Shown here: piece by piece, positions 17,984 through 27,132 of the stretch
How the letters are laid out: the number at the start of each line of letters is the position of its first letter
Position numbering within the stretch: position 1 is the first letter of the stretch
Source: Lentzea xinjiangensis
GTDB taxonomy: Bacteria > Actinomycetota > Actinomycetes > Mycobacteriales > Pseudonocardiaceae
Length of the DNA stretch: 64,000 nt
Direction: 5' to 3'
NCBI RefSeq assembly: GCF_900110955.1
Contig: NZ_FOFR01000003.1
Span: 248,001-312,000, forward strand
Notes under the pieces: generated by a model
The model's input: the letters and a program-made list of their open reading frames with translations, nothing else
Told to the model about the DNA's origin: nothing
The model's database searches: none
Made by a program: the position numbers and the translations under genes

Positions 17984-18109
17984 CCGGTGAGCCCGTGCGC
18001 GGCTCGCCCGGACGCTCGATCGTTACCGAGCCCGGCGACCTTAGGGGCTTCGTGATCGCCGGCCCGAGATACTCGGACACGCCTGTGACGGACGCGCGGA
18101 AGGTCGGGC

Positions 18110-19258
18110 ATGACGGTACTGGTGGTCGGCGGCGGTATCGGCGGCCTGGCGACGGCGCTCGGGCTCGCCAGGGCCGGGCAGCGCGTGACGGTCCTCGAGG
18201 CCGCGGCGGTGTTCGAGGAGGTCGGTGCGGGCATCCAGATCGGGCCCAACGGGTTCCGCATGCTCGACTCCCTGGGCGTGGGGGCGGTGGTGCGGTCGCG
18301 GGCCGTGCACGTCGACGAGCTGCGGCTGCGGTGCGGGATCTCCGGGCGCAAGATCGCCGGGCTGCCGCTCGACGAGGGTTTCCAGCGGCGGTTCGGGACG
18401 TACGCGGTGGTGCACCGCAACGACGTGCTCACGCCGTTGCTCGACGCCTGCCAGAACCACGAGCTCGTCGAGCTCCGGGTCAACAGCGGTGTCGAGGCCT
18501 ACCGGCAGGACGCCGGCGGCGTCACGGCGGTGCTGCGGTCGGGTGATCCGGTGCGCGGTGCGGCGATGGTGGGTGCCGACGGACTGCGGTCCGCGGTGCG
18601 GCGGCAGCTCGTGGGCGACGGGGATCCACCGGTGTCCGGGCACACGACCTTCCGCGCCGTCATCCCCGCCCAGGACGTACCGCGCTCGTTGAAGGAGAAC
18701 GTCGTCACGCTTTGGGCCGGACCGCGCTATCACGTCGTGTGGTACGTCATCGCCGGCGGGCGGTACGTGAACCTCGTGGCCACCACGGACAACGGCGCCA
18801 CCGAGCCCATGACCGGCAAACCCGTCGAGCACGCCGAGGTGATGAAGCACTTCGAGCCGCTGTGCGACGACGCTGCGCGGATCATGGAGCTCGCCAACGA
18901 GTGGCGGGCGTGGGTGCTGTGCGACCGCCCGCCGATCCCGAACTGGCAGGACTCGCGCGTCGTGCTGCTCGGCGACGCCGCCCATCCCGTGTTGCAGTAC
19001 GCCGCCCAGGGCGCCTGTCAGGCGTTGGAGGACGCCGTGTGCCTCTCCTCCGTGTTCAACTCCCGGGACGTGGTTGGCTCTTTTGCGCTGTATGCGTCCA
19101 TGCGTCGCTCACGCACTGCGCGCGTCCACCACGCCTCACGGTTGATGGGTCGGGAGGTCTACCACCCAGCCGGTGGGGCTGCCGCGGCCCGTGACGCGAT
19201 GTTCGCCTCGTGGACCCCTGCTGACCTGCACGAACGACTGGAGTGGCTCTACGGCTAG
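18110..19258 (+). CDS. FAD-dependent aromatic hydroxylase-type monooxygenase
   Basis: A 382-residue group A flavoprotein monooxygenase. It has the N-terminal Rossmann motif VVGGGIGGLATALGLARAG, the middle GADGLRSAVRR (DG motif), and the C-terminal FAD motif VVLLGDAAHPVLQYAAQGACQALEDA, the set shared by salicylate and 3-hydroxybenzoate hydroxylases. It would add one oxygen to an aromatic substrate using NAD(P)H. The substrate cannot be told; no ring-cleavage or transporter genes are adjacent. It starts at ATG 18110, divergent from lgt, and its stop overlaps the convergent Uma2 gene by 4 bp. Confidence 0.88.
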   Translation: MTVLVVGGGIGGLATALGLARAGQRVTVLEAAAVFEEVGAGIQIGPNGFRMLDSLGVGAVVRSRAVHVDELRLRCGISGRKIAGLPLDEGFQRRFGTYAVVHRNDVLTPLLDACQNHELVELRVNSGVEAYRQDAGGVTAVLRSGDPVRGAAMVGADGLRSAVRRQLVGDGDPPVSGHTTFRAVIPAQDVPRSLKENVVTLWAGPRYHVVWYVIAGGRYVNLVATTDNGATEPMTGKPVEHAEVMKHFEPLCDDAARIMELANEWRAWVLCDRPPIPNWQDSRVVLLGDAAHPVLQYAAQGACQALEDAVCLSSVFNSRDVVGSFALYASMRRSRTARVHHASRLMGREVYHPAGGAAAARDAMFASWTPADLHERLEWLYG

Positions 19259-19815
19259 AACTTGATGGTGACCGGGAACGGCCGCTCGATCTCCAGGACG
19301 CCGTTCACGCTCCTCGCGATCTCGACGTACTGGGGACCCTGCAACTCCAGCAACGTCGCCTCGACGACGCGTGGCTCCGGGTCGACCATCAGGTAGTACG
19401 CGATGCCCGCCTTGGCGTACAGGCTGCGCTTCAGGCCTTCGTCGTTGAGCCGCGTGCTCGGTGAGAACACCTCACCGACGAGCACCACGTCGGAGACCGG
19501 GAACATGACTCCCGCTTCCCGGGGCGTCACGACCGTGAAGTCGGGGATCACCAGACGCCCGCTGGAGAGCAGGACGTTCAGCTCGATCGTGGTCTGGAGG
19601 TGGTCCGGGCAGGCGGCGCGCAAAGCGGCCGCGGCGTCGAACACCAGGTTCTGGTGCCGGTAGGACCCCAGCGGGCTCACGAGGAGCATCCCGTCGACGA
19701 GCTCGATGCGTTGGCTGTTGTCCTCGGGCAACGACAGGACGTCGTCGAGCGACCAAGGGCCCACGTGCCTCGGCAGCAGGTAGTCGGCTGGTGCCGCTTC
19801 TGCTGGAGCTGCCAC
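19255..19815 (-). CDS. Uma2-family (DUF820) PD-(D/E)xK fold protein
   Basis: A 186-residue protein of the Uma2 family, which has a restriction-endonuclease-like fold and is common in actinobacteria and cyanobacteria. Typical features are SLDDVLSLPEDNSQRIELVDGMLLVSP, the acidic core VIPDFTVV and LVGEVFSPSTRLND, and the KAGIAYYLMVDPE strand. The start GTG (19813-19815) is 9 nt after GGAGG. The biological role of the family is unknown. It overlaps the monooxygenase gene tail-to-tail by 4 bp. Confidence 0.85.
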   Translation of the reverse strand: MAAPAEAAPADYLLPRHVGPWSLDDVLSLPEDNSQRIELVDGMLLVSPLGSYRHQNLVFDAAAALRAACPDHLQTTIELNVLLSSGRLVIPDFTVVTPREAGVMFPVSDVVLVGEVFSPSTRLNDEGLKRSLYAKAGIAYYLMVDPEPRVVEATLLELQGPQYVEIARSVNGVLEIERPFPVTIKF

Positions 19816-20005
19816 AGGGCATCACCTCCGAAAACCGCCCGGCGAGTACCAGTGTGGCACGCCGGACGAGTGGCTGGCTGGTGCATGACGAGACGATCGC
19901 AGGTCAGACCGGCTCTCGGAGGGAGTTGTGCCCCGATCAGCCGCGGGTTCACTCGATCAGGCGTTCGATTTCCCGTCATCCTTTGGAGGAGCTCCAAGCG
20001 AGCAA

Positions 20006-20035
20006 GAGCCGCCCGGCCCGAAGGCCGAGCGGCTC
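20006..20035 (-). terminator. terminator of the trp genes
   Basis: A 13-bp stem (20006-20018 with 20023-20035; one position is a G-U pair on the minus strand) and a CGAA loop, 29 bp after the trpA stop. Confidence 0.8.
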
Positions 20036-20063
20036 GCAGGAGAACGGCGCCGGACGGTGAACG

Positions 20064-20852
20064 TCAGACGGTGGCGGCGGCCGAGCGCACGCCCTCGGCC
20101 AGGTCGGCGGCCAGAGCGCGGACCGCGCCCTCGCCCTCCGCCACCGCCGACACGAACGCGGATCCGACGATGACGCCGTCCGCGAACCCGGCGATCTCGG
20201 CGGCCTGCGCGCCGGACCGCACGCCCAGCCCGACGCCGACCGGGAGCGAGGTGTGCTCACGGACCCGTGCCACCAGCGCGGGGGCGGCGGAGGACACGAC
20301 GTCACGAGCACCGGTCACGCCCATGACGGCGGTGGCGTACAGGAAGCCGGAGGACGCCTTCGCGGTCATCGCGATGCGCTCCTCGGTGGACGACGGCGCC
20401 ACCAGGAAGGTGCGGTCCAGGCCGTGCGCGGCCGAAGCCGCCATCCAGTCGTCGGCCTCGTCCGGCACGAGGTCAGGGGTGATGATCCCGAGGCCACCGG
20501 CGGACGCGAGGTCGCGGGCGAACGCGTCCACGCCGTACCGCAGCACGGGGTTCCAGTACGTCATGACGACCGCGCGCCCGCCGGCCTCGGACACGGAGGA
20601 GACCACGTCGAACAGGTCGCGCACGCGGAAGCCCGCCGACAACGCCTGCTCGGCGGCGGCCTGGATGGTGGGGCCGTCCATCACCGGGTCGGAGAACGGC
20701 AGGCCGACCTCGACCAGGTCGCAGCCCGCCTCCACCATCGAGCGGAGGTGGTGCTGGGACCCGGAGATCGTCGGGTACCCCGCGGGCAGGTAGCCGATGA
20801 GAGCGGCACGCGACTCGGCGCGCGCGGTGGCGAAAACGTCTGCCAGCGACAT
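20064..20852 (-). CDS. trpA: tryptophan synthase alpha subunit
   Basis: A 262-residue TIM-barrel that cleaves indole-3-glycerol phosphate to indole, which is channelled to TrpB. The catalytic stretches are visible: LVEVGLPFSDPVMDGPTIQ (catalytic Glu and Asp region), PDLVPDEADDW and VGLGVRSGAQAAEI with the phosphate-binding GVIVGSAFV. Its start overlaps the trpB stop by 1 nt (TGATG), so the two subunits are coupled. It is the last gene of the trp block. Confidence 0.97.
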   Translation of the reverse strand: MSLADVFATARAESRAALIGYLPAGYPTISGSQHHLRSMVEAGCDLVEVGLPFSDPVMDGPTIQAAAEQALSAGFRVRDLFDVVSSVSEAGGRAVVMTYWNPVLRYGVDAFARDLASAGGLGIITPDLVPDEADDWMAASAAHGLDRTFLVAPSSTEERIAMTAKASSGFLYATAVMGVTGARDVVSSAAPALVARVREHTSLPVGVGLGVRSGAQAAEIAGFADGVIVGSAFVSAVAEGEGAVRALAADLAEGVRSAAATV

Positions 20853-22072
20853 CAGGCCCGACCCCCGTCAGCGAGGCCGAAGTACTCCACGGCCGTGTCC
20901 ATGTCCTTGTCGCCGCGGCCGGAGAGGTTCACGACCAGCAGGCCGTCCTCACCGAGTGACGGACCGAGCTTCAGCGCGCCCGCGAGCGCGTGCGAGGACT
21001 CGATCGCCGGGATGATGCCCTCGGTGCGCGACAGCAGCGCGAACGCCTCCATCGCCTCGGCGTCGGTGACCGGGAAGTACTCGGCGCGGCCGATGTCCTT
21101 GAGGTGCGAGTGCTCAGGGCCGACGCCGGGGTAGTCGAGCCCGGCGGAGATCGAGTGGGCCTCGGTGATCTGGCCGTCCTCGTCCTGCATCACGTACGAC
21201 ATCGCGCCGTGCAGCGACCCGGGCGTGCCGGCGGTCAGCGTGGCGCCGTGGCTGCCGCTGTCCAGGCCGGAGCCGCCGGGCTCGATGCCGATCAGGCGGA
21301 CGTCGGCGTCGTCGATGAAGCCGTGGAAGATGCCGATCGCGTTCGACCCGCCGCCGACGCAGGCGACGACGGCGTCGGGCAGGCGGCCCGCCTTCTCCAG
21401 GACCTGCTCGCGCGCCTCGATGCCGATCACGCGGTGGAAGTCGCGCACCAGCAGCGGGAACGGGTGGGGGCCCGCGGCCGTGCCGAGCAGGTAGTGCGTC
21501 TCGTCGACGTTGGTGACCCAGTCGCGCAACGCCTCGTTGATCGCGTCCTTCAGCGTGCGCGAGCCGGACTTGACCGGGATGACCTCGGCGCCGAGCAGGC
21601 GCATGCGGGCGACGTTCAGCGCCTGGCGCTCGGTGTCGACCTCGCCCATGTAGACGACGCAGTCCAGGCCCAGCAGCGCGCAGGCGGTGGCCGTCGCGAC
21701 GCCGTGCTGGCCCGCGCCGGTCTCGGCGATCACGCGCTTCTTGCCCATGCGCTTGGTCAGCAGCGCCTGGCCGAGCACGTTGTTGATCTTGTGCGAGCCA
21801 GTGTGGTTCAGGTCCTCGCGCTTCAGGAAGACCCGCGTGCCGGCGTGCTCCGCGAACTTCGCGGCCTCCGTCAGCAGGGACGGACGGCCCGCGAAGTCCC
21901 TCAGCAGCCGCTGGAACTCGGCGACGAAGTCCGGGTCCAGCCGCGCCTTGTCGTACTCGGCCGCCAGCTCGTCCACCGCCGCGATCAGGGCCTCCGGGAC
22001 GAACCGGCCACCCCACGGGCCGAAGTGGCCACGTGCGTCGGGATCGTGCGGCGTGGGCGTGAACTGGCCCAT
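20852..22072 (-). CDS. trpB: tryptophan synthase beta subunit
   Basis: A 406-residue PLP enzyme that joins indole and serine into tryptophan. The PLP lysine is in [15 protein letters not shown], the catalytic glutamate in [16 protein letters not shown], and the phosphate-binding loop in [13 protein letters not shown]. The ATG (22070-22072) has GAGGAG 7 nt upstream. It lies 21 bp after trpC and overlaps trpA by 1 nt. Confidence 0.97.
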   Translation of the reverse strand: MGQFTPTPHDPDARGHFGPWGGRFVPEALIAAVDELAAEYDKARLDPDFVAEFQRLLRDFAGRPSLLTEAAKFAEHAGTRVFLKREDLNHTGSHKINNVLGQALLTKRMGKKRVIAETGAGQHGVATATACALLGLDCVVYMGEVDTERQALNVARMRLLGAEVIPVKSGSRTLKDAINEALRDWVTNVDETHYLLGTAAGPHPFPLLVRDFHRVIGIEAREQVLEKAGRLPDAVVACVGGGSNAIGIFHGFIDDADVRLIGIEPGGSGLDSGSHGATLTAGTPGSLHGAMSYVMQDEDGQITEAHSISAGLDYPGVGPEHSHLKDIGRAEYFPVTDAEAMEAFALLSRTEGIIPAIESSHALAGALKLGPSLGEDGLLVVNLSGRGDKDMDTAVEYFGLADGGRA

Positions 22073-22093
22073 CGGGTAGCTCCTCTAGCGCTG

Positions 22094-22903
22094 TTATCGG
22101 CTGGGCCGGGGGCACGCGGGGTGCGAGCCGGCGGTCACCAGCTTGTTCACGGCGGCCTTGGGGTCGCCGCTGGTCACGAGGCTTTCACCGACGAGCACCG
22201 CGTCAGCGCCCGCACCGGCGTAAGCCATCAGGTCGCCGGGGCCGGTCACGCCCGATTCGGCGATTTTGATCGTCTCGAAGGGTAGTCCCGGAGCGATCCT
22301 GCCGAAAACGTCTTTGTCGACCTCCAGCGTGTGGAGGTTGCGCGCGTTCACCCCGATGACCGACGACCCCGCCTCCAGGGCGCGGTCGGCCTCCTCGGCC
22401 GTGTGCACCTCGACCAGGGCCGTCATGCCGAGCGACTCGACGCGGTCGAGCAGCGACACCAGCGCGTTCTGCTCCAGCGCGGCCACGATCAGCAGCACCA
22501 GGTCCGCGCCGTGCATGCGCGCCTCGTGCACCTGGTAGGGCGACACGATGAAGTCCTTGCGCAGCAACGGGATCTTGACCGCCCTGCGGACGGCGTCGAA
22601 GTCCGCCAGCGACCCGCCGAAGCGGCGCTGCTCGGTCAGCACGCTGATCACCGACGCGCCGCCGGCCTCGTACGAGGCCGCGAGCTCGGCCGGCTCCGGG
22701 ATCTCCGCCAGCGCGCCCTTGGAGGGGCTGCGGCGCTTGACCTCGGCGATGACACCCACGTTCGGCCCGCGCAGCACCGACATCACATCGAGCGGAGGGG
22801 CAGCCTTGGCCGCGCGCTCCTTGACGACGTCGAAGGACAACTGAGCCTCGCGAGCGGCGAGATCCTCACGCACACCTTCGAGGATCGACTCGAGAACCGT
22901 CAC
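22094..22903 (-). CDS. trpC: indole-3-glycerol phosphate synthase
   Basis: A 269-residue TIM-barrel that closes the ring of CdRP to give indole-3-glycerol phosphate. The family pattern [13 protein letters not shown], the catalytic [17 protein letters not shown], and [12 protein letters not shown] are present. The start is GTG 22901-22903 after GGGGAG. TrpF is not fused or adjacent; PriA (encoded at 31052-31783) supplies that step. The gene sits 132 bp downstream of the trp-associated membrane protein gene. Confidence 0.96.
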   Translation of the reverse strand: MTVLESILEGVREDLAAREAQLSFDVVKERAAKAAPPLDVMSVLRGPNVGVIAEVKRRSPSKGALAEIPEPAELAASYEAGGASVISVLTEQRRFGGSLADFDAVRRAVKIPLLRKDFIVSPYQVHEARMHGADLVLLIVAALEQNALVSLLDRVESLGMTALVEVHTAEEADRALEAGSSVIGVNARNLHTLEVDKDVFGRIAPGLPFETIKIAESGVTGPGDLMAYAGAGADAVLVGESLVTSGDPKAAVNKLVTAGSHPACPRPSR

Positions 22904-23035
22904 AGTCTTGCTCCCCTTCCCGCTACGGGGATGCTAACCCCGGCGGAGTAACGCCTTCGCCACCGGGGGTTCGGTGTCCACGCAGCTAACCGAGGTCGTG
23001 CACGTGTCACATGCGTGAATGCGGATGAATGATCT

Positions 23036-23437
23036 TCACTCGTTCGAGGAATGTCCGCCGGGGGTCCTGTCGTCGGTGGGATCGTCGCCACGCTCCAAAG
23101 CGCGCCACATGTCGGTCTCGGGCTCGTGCGCACGAGCCTTCTGCCCGCCCACACCGATCTTCGGCATCCGGGCCCCGAGAGCCACCTGGAGCGCGCCGGA
23201 GCCCGCCACGAGCACGCCACCGGCGAGCGCGAGCCAGTGGCCGGAGAACGCGGCGGCGATGCCGACGACGACCAGCAGCGCGCCCAGGACCCGGCGCGCC
23301 GCGCCGCTCAGCGCGACGACCGCCGCGACGGACGCGAGGCAGAGCAGCGCGACCGGCACCGTTCCCGCGCCCCAGAAGGCACCCGCCGCGCCCACGAGCA
23401 GGAGCGCGGCGATCCACAGTGGACGGCTACCGGTCAA
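23036..23437 (-). CDS. trp-operon-associated membrane protein (TIGR02234/Trp_oprn_chp type)
   Basis: A 133-residue protein with three or four helices ([61 protein letters not shown]) and a charged tail. Proteins of this kind sit between trpE and trpC across actinobacteria; the function is unknown. The start is probably the TTG at 23435-23437, overlapping the trpE stop by 11 nt. Confidence 0.85.
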   Translation of the reverse strand: MTGSRPLWIAALLLVGAAGAFWGAGTVPVALLCLASVAAVVALSGAARRVLGALLVVVGIAAAFSGHWLALAGGVLVAGSGALQVALGARMPKIGVGGQKARAHEPETDMWRALERGDDPTDDRTPGGHSSNE

Positions 23438-24965
23438 CGGCCGGCGCCATCGTCTGCGCGGTGGCGATCGCGGCCAGCACCGCGCCCGCCTTGTTCAGGC
23501 ACTCGTTGTCCTCGGCCAGCGGGTCCGAGTCCGCCACGATGCCGCCGCCTGCCTGCACGTACGCCACCCCGTCGCGGACGAGGGCCGTGCGGATGGCGAT
23601 CGCGGTGTCCGCGTCGCCCGCGAAGTCGAAGTAGCCCACGACGCCGCCGTACAGGCCGCGCCGCGTGGGCTCCAGCTCCTCGATCAGCTCCATCGCGCGC
23701 GGCTTGGGCGCACCGGACAGCGTGCCGGCCGGGAAGCACGCGGCGACCGCGTCGTAGGCCGTCTTGCCCTCGGCCAGCTCACCGGTCACGGTCGACACGA
23801 TGTGCATGACGTGGCTGTACCGCTCGACCTTGAAGAAGTCGACGACGTTCACCGAGCCCGGCTTGCAGACGCGGCCCAGGTCGTTGCGGCCGAGGTCGAC
23901 GAGCATCAGGTGCTCGGCGCGTTCCTTGTGGTCGGCGAGGAGGTCCTTCTCGAGCAGGGCGTCCTCCTCCGGGTCCTCGCTGCGCCAGCGGGTGCCCGCG
24001 ATGGGGTGCGTGGTCGCCTTGCCGTCGCGCACCGTGACCAGCGCCTCGGGGCTGCAGCCCACGATGTCGAAGCCGTCGAGGCGCAGCAGGTACATGTACG
24101 GGCTGGGGTTCGTCGTGCGCAGCACCCGGTAGACGTCGAGCGCGTCGGCCTCCGTCTCGATCTCGAACCGCTGCGACACGACGATCTGGAACGCCTCGCC
24201 CGCCCGGATGGCCTCCTTGGCCTTCTCGACGGCGGCGAAGTGCTCCGCCTGCGAGCGGCGGCGCCGGAACTCCGGCTTGGGCCGCGAGAAGACCGCGGCG
24301 GTCGGCGGCGCGGACGTGTGCAGCGCCGTCGTCATCTCGTCGAGGCGGCGCACCGCGTCCTCGTACGCCTCGTCGACGCGCTCCGGGGAGTCGTCCCAGT
24401 TGATGGCGTTCGCGATGAGCGTGACGGTGCCCTCGTGGTGGTCGAGCGCGGCCAGGTCCGTCGCGAGCAGCATGACCAGCTCGGGGAGCTTCAGGTCGTC
24501 CTCGGCGATGCTGGGCAGCCGCTCCAGCCGCCGCACGGCGTCGTAGCCGATGTAGCCGACCATGCCACCGGTCAACGGCGGGAGACCGGGCAGCGGGTCC
24601 GTGCGCAGCACCTCGATGGTCTCGCGCAGCGCCTGCATCGGGTCACCGCCGTCGGGCAGGCCGACCGGGCGCGTGCCCGTCCAGAACGCCTCGCCGCCGG
24701 TCGCCGTGAGGGCGGCCGAGGACCGCACGCCGATGAACGACCACCGCGACCAGGAGCGCCCGTTCTCCGCGGACTCGAACAGGAACGTGCCAGGCCGGTC
24801 CGCTCCGAGCTTGCGGTAGAGGCCGACCGGGGTCTCCGCGTCCGCGAGCAGCCTGCGCACCACCGGGATGACCCGGCGGTTGACCGCGAGTTCGCGGAAC
24901 TCCTCACGCGTGGGGCTCACGGCCCCCAGACCAGCGGCGGCCACAGCCCCGATGACGCTCACCAT
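23427..24965 (-). CDS. trpE: anthranilate synthase component I
   Basis: A 512-residue chorismate-utilising enzyme making anthranilate with the glutamine amidotransferase TrpG, which is not in the window. C-terminal signatures include [47 protein letters not shown] and [16 protein letters not shown]. The start ATG 24963-24965 is preceded by AACAAT at 6 nt, fitting a leaderless mRNA; GTG at 24920 (SPTREEF) is the alternative. Only 37 bp separate it from the divergent tetR, and a dyad lies in that gap, so trpE may be under TetR control. Confidence 0.96.
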   Translation of the reverse strand: MVSVIGAVAAAGLGAVSPTREEFRELAVNRRVIPVVRRLLADAETPVGLYRKLGADRPGTFLFESAENGRSWSRWSFIGVRSSAALTATGGEAFWTGTRPVGLPDGGDPMQALRETIEVLRTDPLPGLPPLTGGMVGYIGYDAVRRLERLPSIAEDDLKLPELVMLLATDLAALDHHEGTVTLIANAINWDDSPERVDEAYEDAVRRLDEMTTALHTSAPPTAAVFSRPKPEFRRRRSQAEHFAAVEKAKEAIRAGEAFQIVVSQRFEIETEADALDVYRVLRTTNPSPYMYLLRLDGFDIVGCSPEALVTVRDGKATTHPIAGTRWRSEDPEEDALLEKDLLADHKERAEHLMLVDLGRNDLGRVCKPGSVNVVDFFKVERYSHVMHIVSTVTGELAEGKTAYDAVAACFPAGTLSGAPKPRAMELIEELEPTRRGLYGGVVGYFDFAGDADTAIAIRTALVRDGVAYVQAGGGIVADSDPLAEDNECLNKAGAVLAAIATAQTMAPAVDR

Positions 24966-24984
24966 GGTCGCATTGTTGCATAAA

Positions 24985-25000
24985 TTCAACATGTGTTGAA
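24985..25000. promoter_or_regulatory. dyad operator between trpE and tetR
   Basis: TTCAACATGTGTTGAA has perfect 7-bp arms and a 2-nt spacer. It lies in the 37-bp divergent gap, 2 bp before the tetR start, next to a TAAATT -10-like hexamer (24981-24986). Probable autoregulatory TetR site that could also cover the trpE promoter. Confidence 0.65.
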
Positions 25001-25002
25001 AT

Positions 25003-25617
25003 ATGACCCGTGTGGAGCAAGTGAACCAGAAACGCCGAGGCCGCCGCGCCGCGGGCGAGGACACGCGGTCCGCGCTGATCGCCGCCGCGCGCGAGGCCTT
25101 CGTCGAGAAGGGCTACGACGGCGCGACCGTCCGCGCGATCGCCGCCAGGGCCGGCGTGGACGCCGCCATGGTCAACCACTGGTTCGGCGGCAAGGAGGGC
25201 CTGTTCGCCCAGTCGGTGCTGCAGCTCCCGTTCGACCCGTCCGAGATCCTCAAGCGCCTGCTCGACGGCCCGGTGGAGCAGGCGGGTGAACGCATCATCC
25301 GCACCTTCGTCACCGTCTGGGACGCGAACGGCGGCGGCACGTTCGCCGCGCTGATCCGCAGCGTCACCAGCCAGCAGGAGGTGGCGGACGCGCTGAAGTC
25401 GTTCTTCATCAACGCGATCTTCAAGAACCTGCTCGCCGCGATCGGCGCCGAGCAGCGGGAGCTGCGCGCCACCCTGTGCGCCACGCAGCTCGTCGGGCTC
25501 GGGATCGTCCGCTACGTGGTCCGCTTCGAACCGCTGGCCTCGACCGACCCCGACACCCTCGTGAAGGCGATCGCGCCGAACATGCAGCGCTACCTCACCG
25601 GCGAGATCGACAACTAG
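25003..25617 (+). CDS. TetR-family transcriptional regulator
   Basis: A 204-residue protein with an N-terminal TetR HTH ([47 protein letters not shown]) and an all-helical ligand domain of unknown specificity. A basic lead ([10 protein letters not shown]) precedes the HTH. ATG 25003 lies only 2 bp after a perfect dyad, so the mRNA is probably leaderless or nearly so. It is divergent from trpE and ends 4 bp from the convergent hisI stop; it interrupts the otherwise co-directional his-trp block. Confidence 0.93.
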   Translation: MTRVEQVNQKRRGRRAAGEDTRSALIAAAREAFVEKGYDGATVRAIAARAGVDAAMVNHWFGGKEGLFAQSVLQLPFDPSEILKRLLDGPVEQAGERIIRTFVTVWDANGGGTFAALIRSVTSQQEVADALKSFFINAIFKNLLAAIGAEQRELRATLCATQLVGLGIVRYVVRFEPLASTDPDTLVKAIAPNMQRYLTGEIDN

Positions 25618-25621
25618 CCCC

Positions 25622-25972
25622 TCACGCGTCGGCGAGCAGCACCGTGGCGTCGAAGCACGTGCGGTCGCCCGTGTGGCAGGCGGCGCCCACCTGGTCGACG
25701 ACCAGCAGCAGCGTGTCGCCGTCGCAGTCCAGCCGCACCTCGTGCACGTACTGGGTGTGGCCCGAGGTCTCGCCCTTCACCCACAGCTGCCGGCGGCTGC
25801 GCGAGTAGTAGGTCGCGCGGCGGGTCGTGAGGGTGCGGTGCAGGGCCTCGTCGTCCATCCAGGCCACCATGAGCACCTCGCCGGTGCCGCGCTGCTGGGC
25901 GACCGCGCACACCAGGCCGTCCGGGGTGCGCTTGAGCCGCGCTGAGACGGCGGGATCGAGCGGGCTGCTCAA
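25622..25972 (-). CDS. hisI: phosphoribosyl-AMP cyclohydrolase
   Basis: A 116-residue enzyme that opens the adenine ring of PR-AMP in histidine synthesis. Metal-binding motifs [22 protein letters not shown] and the conserved WVKGETSGH are present. The start is TTG 25970-25972, 6 nt after GGGAGG, and it overlaps the stop of the upstream membrane protein gene (TTGA), so the two are coupled. Not fused to HisE, as usual in actinobacteria. Confidence 0.96.
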   Translation of the reverse strand: MSSPLDPAVSARLKRTPDGLVCAVAQQRGTGEVLMVAWMDDEALHRTLTTRRATYYSRSRRQLWVKGETSGHTQYVHEVRLDCDGDTLLLVVDQVGAACHTGDRTCFDATVLLADA

Positions 25973-26328
25973 CGGGGTCCTCCCAGGTGTTCGCGAGCGG
26001 GTCCGGTGTTCAGCAGGACCACGCCGTAGAGGTGCACTGCGGCCAGCACGCCGGACGCGGCGCGGGTCCACGCCGGTCCGTCGGCCAGTGTGATCACGAG
26101 GTGCAGCAGCGCGACGAGGATGAACACGATCATCGCCGGGTAGTGCATGACGCGCATGCGCAACAACAACGCCGCGGCCACGGCCAATTCCACCGCTGCG
26201 GTGAACGACGGCAGCTTCAGCACGTCCGCGTCGCCCGTCGAGCGCCACAGGACCAGCCCCACCACCAGGAACACCAGTGCCCCGCCGAACGCGACCGCCG
26301 AGGCGACCCGCACCTCGACGGGCTTCAC
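25969..26328 (-). CDS. four-helix membrane protein embedded between hisF and hisI
   Basis: A 119-residue protein with four predicted helices ([71 protein letters not shown]). Its GTG start overlaps the hisF stop (GTGA) and its stop overlaps the hisI start, so it is translated as part of the hisF-X-hisI chain. I do not recognise the family; the tight coupling argues that it is a real and retained gene. Confidence 0.8.
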   Translation of the reverse strand: MKPVEVRVASAVAFGGALVFLVVGLVLWRSTGDADVLKLPSFTAAVELAVAAALLLRMRVMHYPAMIVFILVALLHLVITLADGPAWTRAASGVLAAVHLYGVVLLNTGPAREHLGGPR

Positions 26329-27083
26329 CGCACCACGACGCCCGCCTGGCGCAGGCCGTCCTTGACCTCGCCGATGCGGAGCTGCCCGAAGTGGAACACG
26401 CTGGCGGCCAGCACGGCGTCGGCGCCGGCGGCGACCGCCGGCGGGAAGTGGCCGACCGCGCCCGCGCCGCCGCTCGCGATGAGCGGCACGTCGACCTCGC
26501 GCCGCACCAGCTCGATGAGCTCGAGGTCGAACCCGGCCTTGGTGCCGTCGGCGTCCATCGAGTTCAGCAGGATCTCGCCGACGCCCAGCTCCTGACCGCG
26601 CGCCGACCACTCCACCGCGTCGATGCCGGTGCCGGTGCGGCCACCGTGCGTGGTGACCTCGAAGCCGGTGCCGCCGGGCAAGCGCCGGGCGTCGACCGAG
26701 AGCACGATGCACTGCGCGCCGTAGCGCTCCGAGCACTCCCGCAGCAGCTCCGGCCGGGCGATGGCGGCCGTGTTGAGGCTGACCTTGTCCGCGCCCGCGC
26801 GCAGCAGCTTGTCGACGTCCTCGGGGCTGCGCACGCCGCCACCGACCGTGAGCGGGATGAACACCTGCTCGGCAGTGCGGCGCACCACGTCGTACGTCGT
26901 CTCGCGGTCGCCGCTCGACGCCGTCACGTCGAGGAACGTCAGCTCGTCGGCGCCCTCGGCGTCGTACGCCCTGGCCAGCTCGACCGGATCGCCCGCGTCG
27001 ACGAGGTTGGTGAAGTTCACGCCCTTCACCACCCGGCCGCGGTCGACGTCGAGACAGGGGATGACACGGACCGCGACGGACAT
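26325..27083 (-). CDS. hisF: imidazole glycerol phosphate synthase, cyclase subunit
   Basis: A 252-residue TIM-barrel that uses ammonia from HisH to close the imidazole ring. Catalytic D11 ([15 protein letters not shown]) and the second Asp ([12 protein letters not shown]) are present, as are the phosphate sites [10 protein letters not shown] and [12 protein letters not shown]. The ATG start 27081-27083 lies 7 nt after TAGGCT (27091-27096), so hisF appears to have its own leaderless promoter although priA-hisH are 4 kb upstream. Confidence 0.97.
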   Translation of the reverse strand: MSVAVRVIPCLDVDRGRVVKGVNFTNLVDAGDPVELARAYDAEGADELTFLDVTASSGDRETTYDVVRRTAEQVFIPLTVGGGVRSPEDVDKLLRAGADKVSLNTAAIARPELLRECSERYGAQCIVLSVDARRLPGGTGFEVTTHGGRTGTGIDAVEWSARGQELGVGEILLNSMDADGTKAGFDLELIELVRREVDVPLIASGGAGAVGHFPPAVAAGADAVLAASVFHFGQLRIGEVKDGLRQAGVVVR

Positions 27084-27090
27084 GCGGGAA

Positions 27091-27096
27091 AGCCTA
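27091..27096 (-). promoter_or_regulatory. -10 element TAGGCT of hisF
   Basis: TAGGCT on the minus strand, 7 nt before the hisF ATG; same arrangement as hisD, priA and several other genes here. Confidence 0.6.
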
Positions 27097-27132
27097 CATA
27101 GGTGTCGTTCCCGCACGGCGCCGACCAGCCCG

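Noticed and set aside
19677..19997. GNRTPDRVN-like translation suggesting a tRNA remnant
   Set aside because: No cloverleaf can be drawn in 19860-20005; the phrase arises by chance upstream of the Uma2 gene.
22904..23035. Extra small gene between trpC and the trp membrane protein
   Set aside because: Short frames here lack start signals and continue into known genes in the wrong frame.
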